Positions 36,030 to 46,440 of a DNA stretch of 64,000 nt are shown here, piece by piece. The stretch comes from Augochlora pura. Taxonomy: Eukaryota > Arthropoda > Insecta > Hymenoptera > Halictidae. The notes beneath the pieces were generated by a model. The model was not told where the DNA came from. It worked only from the letters and a program-made list of their open reading frames with translations, and made no database searches. The DNA lies in assembly GCF_028453695.1 (NCBI RefSeq), contig NC_135778.1:4908166-4972165 (forward strand), in the 5' to 3' direction. The first letter of the stretch is position 1, and each line of letters opens with the position of its first letter. The position numbers were made by a program, and so were the translations under genes.

Positions 36030-36410
36030 TTAACACCTGTTCGTCGCCGCGTCACCCATAATTGTTTGACAGGTATGCCGTCATTCTGTGGGGGCCCCGT
36101 CACCCAAATATGGGTGACGCTCTTCATATTCAAGATTTTAAATACCAAAAATTCATACATCATTACATTTGTTACACATTAATTTATATTCTATGTATAT
36201 TCTATGTATGTGGGGGACCCGTCACCCAAATATGGGCGACGCTCTTCTTATTCAAGATTTTAAATACTAAAATTTCATACATTACTACATTTGTTATACA
36301 TTAATTTATATTCTATGTATAAAATATAACGTTATCCTAGGCGATCTAATTACTGAATTTGGGTCCGGTAAGAAACACGAGCGATTCACGTTGGGCGACG
36401 AACGTGTTAA
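36030..36410. mobile_element. Family G TTAA element with internal tandem duplication
   Basis: TTAACACCTGTTCGTCGCC at the left and GGCGACGAACGTGTTAA at the right are inverted repeats differing by a small indel, 381 bp. Inside are two direct copies of a unit of about 122 bp starting GTGGGGG at 36088 and 36210, each containing the hairpin CGTCACCC-AAATAT-GGGTGACG. Confidence 0.7.
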
Positions 36411-36598
36411 TGCACACGTTTATTTGTATATTACAGACATACGTGAAACACAAATGCATAGAGATCTGCAGTCTAATGAATACAAGCAGTGAGAAAATAT
36501 GAAAACGGAGGCGCTTATCTGTAGTTTTTTTTTATCGTATTAACGAAATGAAGATTTTCTTATCGTTCTCAGAAAGAAAGAGAGGCGTTAGAAGATAA

Positions 36599-36900
36599 TT
36601 AACCCTTTGACTACTGTTGGCGCCTATTGGCATCCGAAACACGTTGGCTTCCCGGTACTGTAGGCGCGAATAGGCGTCGAGATCAAATTTCGCCCCCTAT
36701 TATTAAATCTAATTAATTATATATTGTGTAATATTTATGTTATATATTGTAAGAAAGCTTAAAATTATTGTTCACTTCAAGTAATATTAGTTTAATATAA
36801 TAGAATTCAATATTTGGAATATTTTAATATATTTCCACAAAAAGGCATGCCTAACGAAAAACTACGTCCGCGCCAAAGTCTGCCGTAGTCAAAGGGTTAA
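36599..36900 (+). mobile_element. Family B piggyBac-like MITE, copy 2
   Basis: Same ends as copy 1 (TTAACCCTTTGACTACTG and GTAGTCAAAGGGTTAA) and near-identical layout over 302 bp, including the TTGGCGCCTATTGGC block. The close similarity of the two copies suggests more recent spread than family A. Confidence 0.85.
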
Positions 36901-37514
36901 TACGGCAAGCAAAAATCGTTCGCCGGGCAACTAAGTAGATCGCGTAAAGCGCGTTCAATGAGAATAATCGATCGATTACGGGCGAGTACGCGCGCCGGGC
37001 GTGCAGTTAACGCGTTAAGAAGGCGTAACAGGTGGAGCGGCTGATATTTTTCGGGTCGGCAACGTCGACAGCTGAAATTTCGCCGGCCGGGCGATACAGC
37101 TCGGCAATTACGCGAACGCGGAACCCTTCCGTAAAAGGGAAAACGCGCGTTAAGGAATCGTGTCCATTCTCAAGGTCGACCGGTATACCTACCGGCCCCT
37201 GCCGTAGACTGCATAACGCGTTTCTATTACGCGGTCAATTGCAGCGATTGTTGCGTGTCTCTCGCAATCAGCGCCGCGCGGCCTGCGAGCGTGCTTTCTC
37301 TTTCTCTTATCCTCCTTCTCTCCTCCTGCCACCTAGGACACCCGTAAGAAAATACAATTTCGCGTTACAATTCGCGCCGACGATATCGCTAATTCAATCG
37401 CGCGGACAGCGCGAATTAAAATTTCACGAGACCGGTCCGGTGCTAACAAAACACTCCGCGACAAAAAATTCGACGATGCTTTCTCGATAGAGCAAACTGT
37501 CAGCGGCGGCATGG

Positions 37515-37792
37515 TTAACCCTTTGCACTCCAAGCCATTTTTACTGTAATTTTAAAATGATTTTTCTAGTGTACAGTATTTCCATTTTAAGCTGCGAAAG
37601 CGCCTTTTATATATACTGTATAGTTAATATATAATTAATATAAATATAATTTTACTCTCGCGATTCATATTAACAGTTTCATTTCCAACAATTTTTGTAA
37701 CATTAAACTTTGTTGCTATAAAAATGATTTTGAAGGGTGACAGAACAATTTTAGTGGTGCCTCGGAGTCGCCACTCGAGTGCAAAGGGTTAA
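37515..37792 (-). mobile_element. Family A MITE, copy 8 (reverse)
   Basis: TTAACCCTTTGCACTCCAAG at the left and CACTCGAGTGCAAAGGGTTAA-type end at the right. At 278 bp it is longer than most copies because of an AT-rich internal expansion around 37610-37660. Confidence 0.85.
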
Positions 37793-38718
37793 ATAATAAT
37801 TGGGATAAATATTGTAACCTTGTCGATTTTATTAATCCCGTCCACCTATTTCTAATTAACTTTAAATATAATTACTTGTGAACTATTAAAGAAAGTATAA
37901 AATTTCTATCTGTTTCGCCTTCGTTGCAATTGTCGAAGAATAATTTTCATTTCGCACAAAGTTCCGCGGTGATATATCTACATCGGTAAACCTCCGATTT
38001 TTCAATGAAATAACAATGTTCTGCCCGGAGTAACAGGTACTAAATAGTAGATTATCTCGACCGGCGATCATTTCAGTACGTTCGAAACGATGTAGCAAGG
38101 TTGGCAAACATTGATGTCTTCACCGTTCCGTGTACCGCCCACGCATTTCCGTTACGGATGCACAAAATCCGCGGTCTATTCATCGCGGTCGTCGCTTCAA
38201 TTCAACAATCATCGTTTCACAGTTCGACGAAGCAACCGACGCACGGTGATCCGATTCTATTTCAAGATCGAACTGTCACGCCGAGTGTCACGCGTCGGTT
38301 TCGTGCGATTTAATCGAGGCATGCCACTGTGCCATGATCGGTGCCGCGGCAATTTTTCCGCGATCATGTCCGAAGTGGAACGACGCGGATGTGTCGCAAT
38401 GTCGGAGGTCGTGAAAAACCGCAACCGATGATTTACGATCGTTTAAAGTTAACACCGCGTTGCCGCGTCCTCGCGATCGCCGCGAAGAGAATAGGATTAA
38501 TTTAACGGGATTAGATACATCGAATGGGCCGGTGTCGTGGTGCGCGCGTGCTTTATCGGCGCCCTCCCCCGGTGAAAAGTCGCCGCGCGTCACAGGGAAC
38601 ACCGTCGGCGTCTGGCAAATTGTCCGAGCCGGATTGACGTTTAATAGACGTCAAAACAACAATCGTCGGGATTAGACAATGCGCGCGCCGCGCGCGAACG
38701 CCAGCGACGCGCGGCGCA

Positions 38719-38775
38719 TGAGGAGGAGGCAGTGGAGGAGGAGGGAGGGAGGGAGGAGAGGGCGGGGAAGAGGAG
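38719..38775 (+). repeat. G-rich AGGAGG/GGGA tract
   Basis: GGAGGAGGAGGGAGGGAGGG-type purine repeat, quadruplex-prone, about 57 bases. Confidence 0.75.
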
Positions 38776-39744
38776 GCCGATAAACCGAGTGAAGCGAAAC
38801 GAGCAATAAATCACGATCGCAGTTTTATTTTTTGATAATCGCGGCTTGTACCGAGCGTATTAGTCAAGGGAACATAAATTGCATTCTCTCCTAAGGCATA
38901 TAAATCAAATTTCGCGGAGTGATCCGCGCGGCGTCAAAGTGATTTAACGTTTCTCTCGTGGCGTTCGACAATTTTTTTTTTTAAGGGAAATCGTGCTTTC
39001 GATCCCGTCGAACGGAAATGATCGCGGCAATTGAATGCGCGTGCCATCGTCCGCCGCGGAAGAAAAATCGTCAAATTCGCGTCGGACTTCCGTGAGAAAA
39101 GCGGTGATTATCTTTTTCAATGATTTCGTATTCACTCTGTAAATATCTGTGGTTGACACGTCGAGCGCCGACAATCGGCCACTAAAATATCCACGTCGTT
39201 AAAGAAATGTAATTAATTAAAGCGAAACTAGAAAATTAATATTTGTCATAGGGGATGGCATTAGAACTCTTTCGCGACCGAAACATTCTAGTCGAATTCA
39301 GTTTGTTCGAATATAGTGCAATGAAATGAATTTTCAAAATTGGTCAGAAATTAGTGTCAGTCACGTGTGGCTGACGCGGCGCTCAACGTGTTAATTACAA
39401 GATGCGTCGGAGGTTTCTCGAGTGACGTCAGGAGAGTGCTGCGCCCCCATCTTTGTGATACTTTCACAGTAATCGGGCTATCAAACTTTCTAAAAATTCA
39501 GATAACGTGACCTAGAGATTCGATCTCGGCGAGACCCGAGCGATTCGTGTTTTTTCTTCGAAGATGCTTTTACTATTCTTCGGACGCTAAACGTATTGAG
39601 CGAAAGACAGCACGAAATTACGCTGCGCTTCTCGTTCGCCTAGAATCCCATCACAAGAAAATGAATCCGTTTGAAAAGTTATTTTACACAACCAGATATG
39701 ATATACGATAAGAGTAAATCCGTCTGTCGTCACTGACTATGATA

Positions 39745-39966
39745 TAAAGGGTGTCCCAATATTCACGCAAGAAGTAATTTTGATAGAAAACACAGATTTA
39801 TAATTAAAAATTGTAAATTTTTTACTGATTTATATAGTATTTTGTGTAGTGCTCCATCTTTAATAACCCTGAACTGTCAGCTGTCATTCTTTTTTTTGGT
39901 TGGCAACACTTCTCCGCACAAATGGCGCAAAATTCAAATCTTGCGTGAATTTTGGAACACCCTTTA
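39745..39966. mobile_element. Inverted-repeat element of unassigned class
   Basis: TAAAGGGTGTCCCAATATTC at the left and GAATTTTGGAACACCCTTTA at the right are inverted repeats that extend through CACGCAAGA on both sides, a total of about 28 bp with few mismatches. Length is 222 bp with no coding capacity. No target duplication is clear, so the superfamily is left open. Confidence 0.65.
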
Positions 39967-40670
39967 GTTCTCCTAAATTCAGTTTATATTTATAAATGAA
40001 ATTTCATTATAGATCCACTATTCCACAGAAAAACAGTTTGCAATAAAAGCAACGAGATTGTACAAACTAAGGAACGATCTTTGTCTTACAAAATACAAGA
40101 TAATAAAAATCCCCTTATCAAACTCTTATCTGACAGTAACAATGCAGCGCTAAGGAAATCTTTTTAAACGAAAATGGTGGTTCCAGTGCCTCTCCGATAT
40201 ATTAATCTCGAAAAGCAGAGTGTATCTGTAAATCAGGTTGTTAGACACCGGTGTACACCCGAACCCCAGTTGGAAACGGGTCACGTTGCGCAATCGCGAG
40301 GCCCGTGGATCCCAAATTTAGCAATGTCGGTTGTCTCGGGCAGTCTCTTGGTCCGGCCAGCAGGACACAAAGGCGCCTTTCCTGGCCGATTGCGTCAAGC
40401 GAAAAACAGCGTAATCACGGTGATTAACGAGGAAACCACTCCGTCTTGGAGACAATCGAATGAGAGACACCGAAACGTCGGTCGAAACATTCTTCCGCGT
40501 TATAGGACATTGCATTCGAGTACAAAAGTGCGGTTTTCATGAAATTACTACGAGACTTTCATTGCTGTTGTTCCGATAACAATTATGGCGATGACAAATT
40601 GTATTAATTAGTTGCCTTTACTACTTCTAGCTGAATACAATAGTCATATACCGCGAGATGAATTACGATA

Positions 40671-40916
40671 TTAACCCTTCGCACTCGAATGGTGACTCAG
40701 AGGCACCACTAAAATTATTCTATTACGTTCGAAAATAATTTTTATAACAATAAAGTCTAGATTTAGAAAATTGTCGAGTAGTGAGACTGTCGCAGTTGCA
40801 AGAATTAATTTCGGACGCACAAAAGTACACACTTTATTGCATAGAATAGAGATACTATGGGCCAGGAAAGTTGCTTCACATTTACAGTTGAAATGGCTTC
40901 GAATGCAAAGGGTTAA
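40671..40916 (+). mobile_element. Family A MITE, copy 9
   Basis: TTAACCCTTCGCACTCGAAT at the left, GAATGCAAAGGGTTAA at the right, and a typical interior. The right TTAA is also the left TTAA of the C-like element that follows. Confidence 0.85.
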
Positions 40917-41120
40917 CCCTCTTAGTGCCACGGGCCGATGCGTTGTGGCGAGCCTGAACATATTTTGTTACTAAAAATTTTGCTGACCAACATTATATTC
41001 TATATTCTTTAGTCTCAGAAAAAAAAAATAGTAAAATTTTCCTCCAGGAGATCGGAATTTTGTATAAAGCTATTCTTATAGGCGCGCATATCAAATCGGC
41101 CCTGGCACTAAGAGGATTAA
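40913..41120. mobile_element. Family C-like TTAA element abutting family A copy 9
   Basis: TTAACCCTCTTAGTGCCACG at the left and CTGGCACTAAGAGGATTAA at the right, 208 bp. The ends are related to family C (TAGTGCCA in place of TAGTACCG), but the interior differs. It shares its left TTAA with the neighbouring family A copy. Confidence 0.75.
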
Positions 41121-41834
41121 TAAAAATTTCGATTCTTTTTTAATTCTGAAAACGAATCGAAAATCCACGATATCAAGAATAAAATGACGTTGATAGCTCA
41201 ATTCGAGACACTCCAAGATATCTGTCCCTTTTTCTCCTTAAGTTGTCCCGGTGCTCGAAGGGCCCATTCGCCAAATTTCGCGTCGAATAATTGTAGACCA
41301 CCAAGATCGCCGATATCGACGTGCAAACCAACGTGCAAACCAACGTTCGATAATTCACGGAGCTGTAGAAAAGGGTAGCCGGCCCGGCAGCGCGGGTGCG
41401 AGGGCGTCCGAAAGAAAACTTTCTACGAGGAGCTAATGGGGAATCGATCATTGGTCCTGTCCGATCATATTTCTCGGCCGGGTTCGCGCCGTTCGCATAA
41501 ACGCCCGGGCCCTTACCGAGGCACTTTAAAAGCGAATCTCGAGAGTCCATTACCTCGGGACGACAGCGCGTTTTAATCCGCGAGCGCTGCGCGTATATAC
41601 GTTTTTCGAAAGTCGACGCAACACGAGCTATCGACGATCCGTTTTTTTCTTCTCCTCTTGCTCCTTCCTCTCTTTTTTTTTTTTCTTTATTGTTCGTCCA
41701 CACCACATTCGTAAGCGAACGTCCGCCGCCGTCGCTTGTACACACGCGACATTATGTAAGTATACTCGTAAACATGTAATAAACGGCCGGGAATGCGGCG
41801 TTTTAGTCAGAATTTTATGGGACGGGAACACGCG

Positions 41835-41895
41835 TGGGTGAGGGCGCGCGGGCGGCGAGGTGGTGGGGAGGGGTGGGGAGGGGGTACTAGGGGGC
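41835..41895 (+). repeat. G-quadruplex-prone tract (+ strand)
   Basis: Many G-runs in 60 bases, including GGGGAGGGGTGGGGAGGGGG with one-base loops, the strongest canonical pattern for a G-quadruplex. In an apparently intergenic or intronic GC-rich block. Confidence 0.75.
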
Positions 41896-42556
41896 CACGG
41901 CGATTTTTATGGTATCGAAAGTGTACGGTCCGCCGTGCGGCGTTGGCCACCGATGTCCACGATAAACACTCGTCCGTATACGCTCGACCGGGTAATCCGT
42001 TATCGTTGAATTTCGTTTTACGGCCGACGGCCGACTTCGGGCGTCGCCGACAGGAGCGAAACTTTCTACCCGTACGCGGGCCGACGCGTCCTTTACGACC
42101 CGATTATGAGATTAGACGCCGGCAGGAGTCCGTTAATTCACCGTTTAGAAATATTATCGGTCGTTCGAAATAATAAAGGCGCGTAAATTACGCGCGGGGG
42201 CCCTTCACGCTCGTGTCCGACGCAAGCGCACGGCGTTACGAGAAACGGTCTTAACCCTTTACGGACGAATGTCGAAGTAGAAACGTCGCGGTTGCAAACA
42301 CATCATTTTGTATACCATACTGGCATGGATCATGCGACCATGAATGCGAATGATGCGTACTTCTCTGGTGATCTTTTCGATTACTGCACAGGATAAATGA
42401 ATCCTTAATCCGCAGCTCATTATAACTCATCGTGAACTTAACCAACATAACCTTCTTAAACGTTATATACTCATCTTTGTACTAATGGGTATAATAAGTA
42501 AATAAATTAAGGCTTTGATACATAGTCTAGGTCTTTCAGGAAAATACTCTTAATAC

Positions 42557-42802
42557 TTAATCCTTTGCACTCGAATAGCGACCCTGAGGCACCGCTCAAA
42601 TTTTTCTATCACGTTTTAAAATAATCTTCGTACTAATAAAGTTTGGCTTTAAAAAATTGTTACAAGTGGAATTGTTAGTATGAATCACAAGAATCAATTA
42701 CGTATGCATAAAATGCGCTTTATAATACAAAATGGAAATACTATAAGCCTTGGAAATAATTTTAGATTTACAGTTAAAATGGCTTCGAGTGCAAAGGGTT
42801 AA
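42557..42802 (+). mobile_element. Family A MITE, copy 10
   Basis: Left end TTAATCCTTTGCACTCGAAT, right end TTCGAGTGCAAAGGGTTAA, 246 bp, interior typical of the family. Confidence 0.85.
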
Positions 42803-43397
42803 AAGAGGATCCTCAACCATACAGCGTTAAACTGTATAAACTCTATTAAATTCGTAACTGTGTTTCATTTCTTATACATGCGGAGGAACTTCTGTCACCC
42901 GGGAATTGAATGACGTCAATTATCGCAGTCAATTTTAGCGATCGAGTAATTTTTCAGACATTTATCCTCATGTTCGAGCAACGAGTACCATTTGTTTTTG
43001 TTCAGCGGGACGCGTTCGCGTAGAATCGCGTGACTACGCAGAAACCACGGTTCAACGTGCGACTTTTACGAAAGCATTAAGATTCCTCGTGAAAACACTA
43101 AATCATTGTTTAGCAGTGCGCGCGAGGACAGGTCGATCGATCGAATAATTTTCACGGAGAGACTTTCGAATCGAGGCTGCGCCTATTTACGATTTCGGTA
43201 CGGCTCGCCGGTGGAGCGCGGCACTCTAATTGCTGTGGACCACTGGGCGACGCTAATGTAAATTCGTCGGGGGGCCCACTTCGTCTTCGTCGCCGGGATC
43301 CGATGTGATTAACGATAACATTCGATTTGACGGTGAAAGAGGAATAAAAGGATATCGCGTACCGCGATACGACGGGAATTTTTGCGCGCTGCTCGTC

Positions 43398-43447
43398 TCC
43401 CCCTGTCCCCTATCCCCTACCCCTTACCCAGCCCCCCATCCCCCGCC
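43398..43447 (-). repeat. G-quadruplex-prone tract (- strand)
   Basis: Eight C-runs in about 50 bases on the + strand (CCCCTATCCCCTACCCCTTA and flanks). This means eight G-runs with 2-3 base loops on the - strand. Confidence 0.75.
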
Positions 43448-44968
43448 CGTCGCGCGATACCCGGTTTCGCCATTAAGCGCGGGTTTTTGCTCTTATTTAT
43501 CATCTTTCTCTCTCTTCAATTTCACATTCCGGGATATGCAAATGCGACGTGGGTTGTTCCTCGGCGAAAACAAACGCTACATGAAAGAACTTCCCGGGTG
43601 TTGCCGCTTTTTGTTCCCTTCTGCCTTCGCCCCTACGCCCCTTCGCCCGCCCCTCCCCCCTCTCCCCCGCTTTTGACAAATCCGCTACACCTACTACGAG
43701 ACCTCGCGGAGATAAATAGCTTTCTCCCGGGCGAGTTACTCTCTGAAATAATAAAGCGCTTCGAAAGCAATGACGAATTGGTTCCACTTAGGGCGTCGGA
43801 TAAAGGATTAACCGAGCCGTGCTGGTCAGCGCGCGCGCGCGCGCGCCGCGTCTAAATTAATAAGATGAAAGCGTTCGGATAATGGAACACGGTTCGCGAA
43901 GGATGATTCAAGCGGAAACAGTTCGGACAATGGAATCGTTCGTTTCTAATTCGCGCAGGTCTCTGCACGATTGTTTATTCGATCGTTGTAATTCGATCGT
44001 TTCGCTCGCCGCGTTGTAGCTGTTTTCCTTTAGGTAAACTCGCTGATTGCTAGGAGTTACTTTGTTTGGACAATGGGATATCGGCGCGGCGGGATGTTTC
44101 TATGTGTTACGTTTCTACAAGGAACCGGGTTCAATGTTTTCCGCAAACAGGTTTCCTCGGCGAGACCTGTTAATACGGCCGCCCGTTGAATAAGAAATTG
44201 AAACAACATCGCGTATTAGGTGTTAGATCCTATACATATTCAGCGAGTGAATGTGTTAACAAACAAATCCTGAAGAACCGTGCTATTGACTTTCTAATGA
44301 GTCTGTGATCGTTTTCAAGGTGTCAAGAAATCAGTCAAGTGCCAACGCTTTTCTGAATTACTGTGTACTCACTGAAACTTGAGTGATTAACGCCTGCGCT
44401 GTCGGAATATTCGAGCCTCTCGTACGTACCGTCGAGGCTACAATGGTTTTCGCGAATCTTTACCAGAGGGGACTGCTGTTAAAGAACTATTTTCACTTTG
44501 TACCGATGCTCGCGTAAATAATGCACAATGGCGGTCTTGTGTTCGAGAATACAGTGGACGACGCAACTTTAATTGCCGCGACCTTCAAAGGGGCACCGAA
44601 GTACTTAAATCAAAGAGCACTTTAACGAGTCATCTTCTAGACATCCTTTATGATCCCGCCTTGATTTATCTCCCGGTGCCAAGATGACACAATCGCAAGA
44701 GAACCGAGACCGAATTTGAATTCGCCGATTGTATGGTAAACAATGTCAATCTCCTAGATGCTATTGCGATAACGAGCTATTTCCTTATTATAATTAAAAA
44801 TCTGTAGCAACTTACCGATAACCGCTTTAATTTAGCGCAATTCTCCATTTCAGCGAAGTGGGCCAAGTGCAGAAGTATGCTCTACTTCTTTTGCAAATAC
44901 TCGGATCATGTCCACTTGCTGTCCTTTCTTCTCCACTTGTTCTAAGAAACACTTAAACTCTAATTCAA

Positions 44969-45215
44969 TTAACCCTTTGCACTCGAGTGGTGACTGTGAG
45001 GAACCATAAAAATGTTCCATCACGTTGCAAAATAATCTTTATACTAATAAAGATTGCATTTTAGAGATCGTTAAGGTTATGTTCTGTCGATACGAATGAC
45101 GAGAATCAATTACATATGCATAAAATATACATTGTTATGTAAAATGGAAATACTACAAAGCCAGAAAAATTACTTCAGATTTTCAGTGAAAATGGCTTCG
45201 AGTGCAAAGGGTTAA
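44969..45215 (+). mobile_element. Family A MITE, copy 11
   Basis: Both 18-bp terminal repeats and both TTAA are intact, 247 bp. It lies about 300 bases upstream of the purine tract at 45517. Confidence 0.85.
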
Positions 45216-45516
45216 ACTATAATACCTGACCAAAGATTTTGCGAGTGGATGGCCAAATTGATGTTATCGAACCATCGATGTTATGTCACGTGATCAGAAA
45301 GTCAAATCAACGATGGAAGACGTACTTGGTGCACCTCGATTGAGCAACGAAGACGTGTTAATTGAAGTTTCAAACCAGCTTGAGTGAACTATTGTGATAT
45401 AGACGTTCTAGTGTTATGTTGCGGAATTTCGGCCGGTGTACATAGAGGATATAAGAAACTCGGAGCCACGGAGGATAATAGACATAGATTATAGCGGCCG
45501 ATGGGGGCAGAACGGT

Positions 45517-45662
45517 CGAAGAAGAAGCAAGAGTTGGAGAAGACGAAGAAGAAGAAGAAGAGGAAGAGGAGGAGGAGGAGGAGGAAGAAGAAGAAGAGAA
45601 GGAAGAAGAAGAAAGAGATGCAGAAGGAGAAGAAGAAGAGGAGGAGGAAGAAGAAGAAAGAC
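45517..45662. repeat. GAA/GGA purine tract
   Basis: About 145 bases of GAAGAAG, GGAGGAG and AAGAAG units with few pyrimidines. It is followed at 45752-45798 by imperfect hexamer repeats (GAGCCC/GATCCC). Length-unstable and triplex-prone. Confidence 0.95.
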
Positions 45663-46235
45663 GAGGTAGGACGGCGAGACGAGGCGGGACGAGGAACGAA
45701 AGAAGCGGGGTAGAGCGGTCGTTTGCCTTGGATCGGCTTCGAACCGGAGAGTCCGAGCCCGATCCCGAGCCCAGGCTCGATCCCGATTCCGATCCCGCCT
45801 GATTTCCGCCGCGTGCATTCCATCTCGTGGGTTCGGTCGAGCTCGTCCGTTCTCGGCCAGGCTCGCGAGCGCTCGGCTCGGCTCGGTTGCGCGGCTCGGC
45901 CACGCCGTCGCCCGGTTACGGCCGCAGTCGTGTGTCAGCGCTCGCGCGTAGTGGATCGCGGTTAGGGCCTCGTCGCGACTGTACATAGAATGACGACGGT
46001 GTCCTTTCTGTCCGTGTCAGACGCTGCAAAGGACGCTGTGCCGTGCACTGACGTTATCGACGTTTGATCGAAGCGCCCCGACCATGCCATCGCGGTGAAC
46101 ACGCTCGGAGCCCCCGTGTTAATATCGACCTCCCGTTAATATCGATCACGTGGCCACACACCGGGGGCAGGATTAATCCAGCCGGCGCGTTAACGTGCTG
46201 TGCGTGTAAATCAGTGGATGTGCTTACCTCGTTCT

Positions 46236-46285
46236 CCTCTTTTTCACTCTCTTTCTCTGTCTCTCTCTCTGTCTCTATCTGTCTA
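46236..46285. repeat. CT-rich microsatellite, possible splice pyrimidine tract
   Basis: CTCTTTCTCTGTCTCTCTCT-type tract just upstream of the candidate exon at 46321. It may serve as its pyrimidine tract. Confidence 0.85.
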
Positions 46286-46320
46286 CCCATCCTTTGCGTC
46301 GCCCATCGGCCAGTTCTCAG

Positions 46321-46440
46321 TCTCGTTTGCTCTCCGCTGTGCCCTCCACGGACTTGGACCGGTCCGTCATCCTGGATAACGCTGGCCAGGCCCGCGTAGC
46401 AACGCGCCGACCCGCACCCGAGACGCCGCTGAATCAACAG
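46321..46440 (+). CDS. Candidate internal coding exon, unrecognised product
   Basis: A pyrimidine tract over 46230-46300 leads to two possible acceptors, CCAG| at 46313 and TCAG| at 46320. From 46321 there are 40 open codons (SRLLSAVPSTDLDRSVILD, NAGQARVATRRPAPETPLNQQ read in two pieces) ending at AACAG|GTGGGA in phase 0. Codon third positions are mostly G/C, and the composition looks like a disordered segment of a real protein. No family is recognised and no partner exon was found nearby. The alternative is chance splice-like sites in a GC-rich intron. Confidence 0.35.

Larger units (their letters stand above)
36901..40670. other. Gene-free stretch outside the listed elements
   Basis: CpG-rich 36900-37500 and 38100-38800 (ending in the G-rich tract), AT-rich elsewhere. 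Apart from family A copy 8 and the inverted-repeat element, nothing recognisable. Confidence 0.4.
41121..44968. other. Gene-free stretch with quadruplex-prone blocks
   Basis: Contains a 12-bp duplication CGTGCAAACCAA near 41320, both quadruplex-prone tracts, family A copy 10 and a (GC)n run near 43832. TTAACCCTTTACGGACG at about 42251 resembles one end of a TTAA element without a partner. Confidence 0.4.

Noticed and set aside
42251..42556. TTAACCCTTTACGGACG as a further complete TTAA element
   Set aside because: Only one end is recognisable. The sequence before family A copy 10 does not provide a partner.
45370..45986. Overlapping Ser/Phe/Lys-rich open frames
   Set aside because: They are translations of the GAA/GGA purine tract in different frames.
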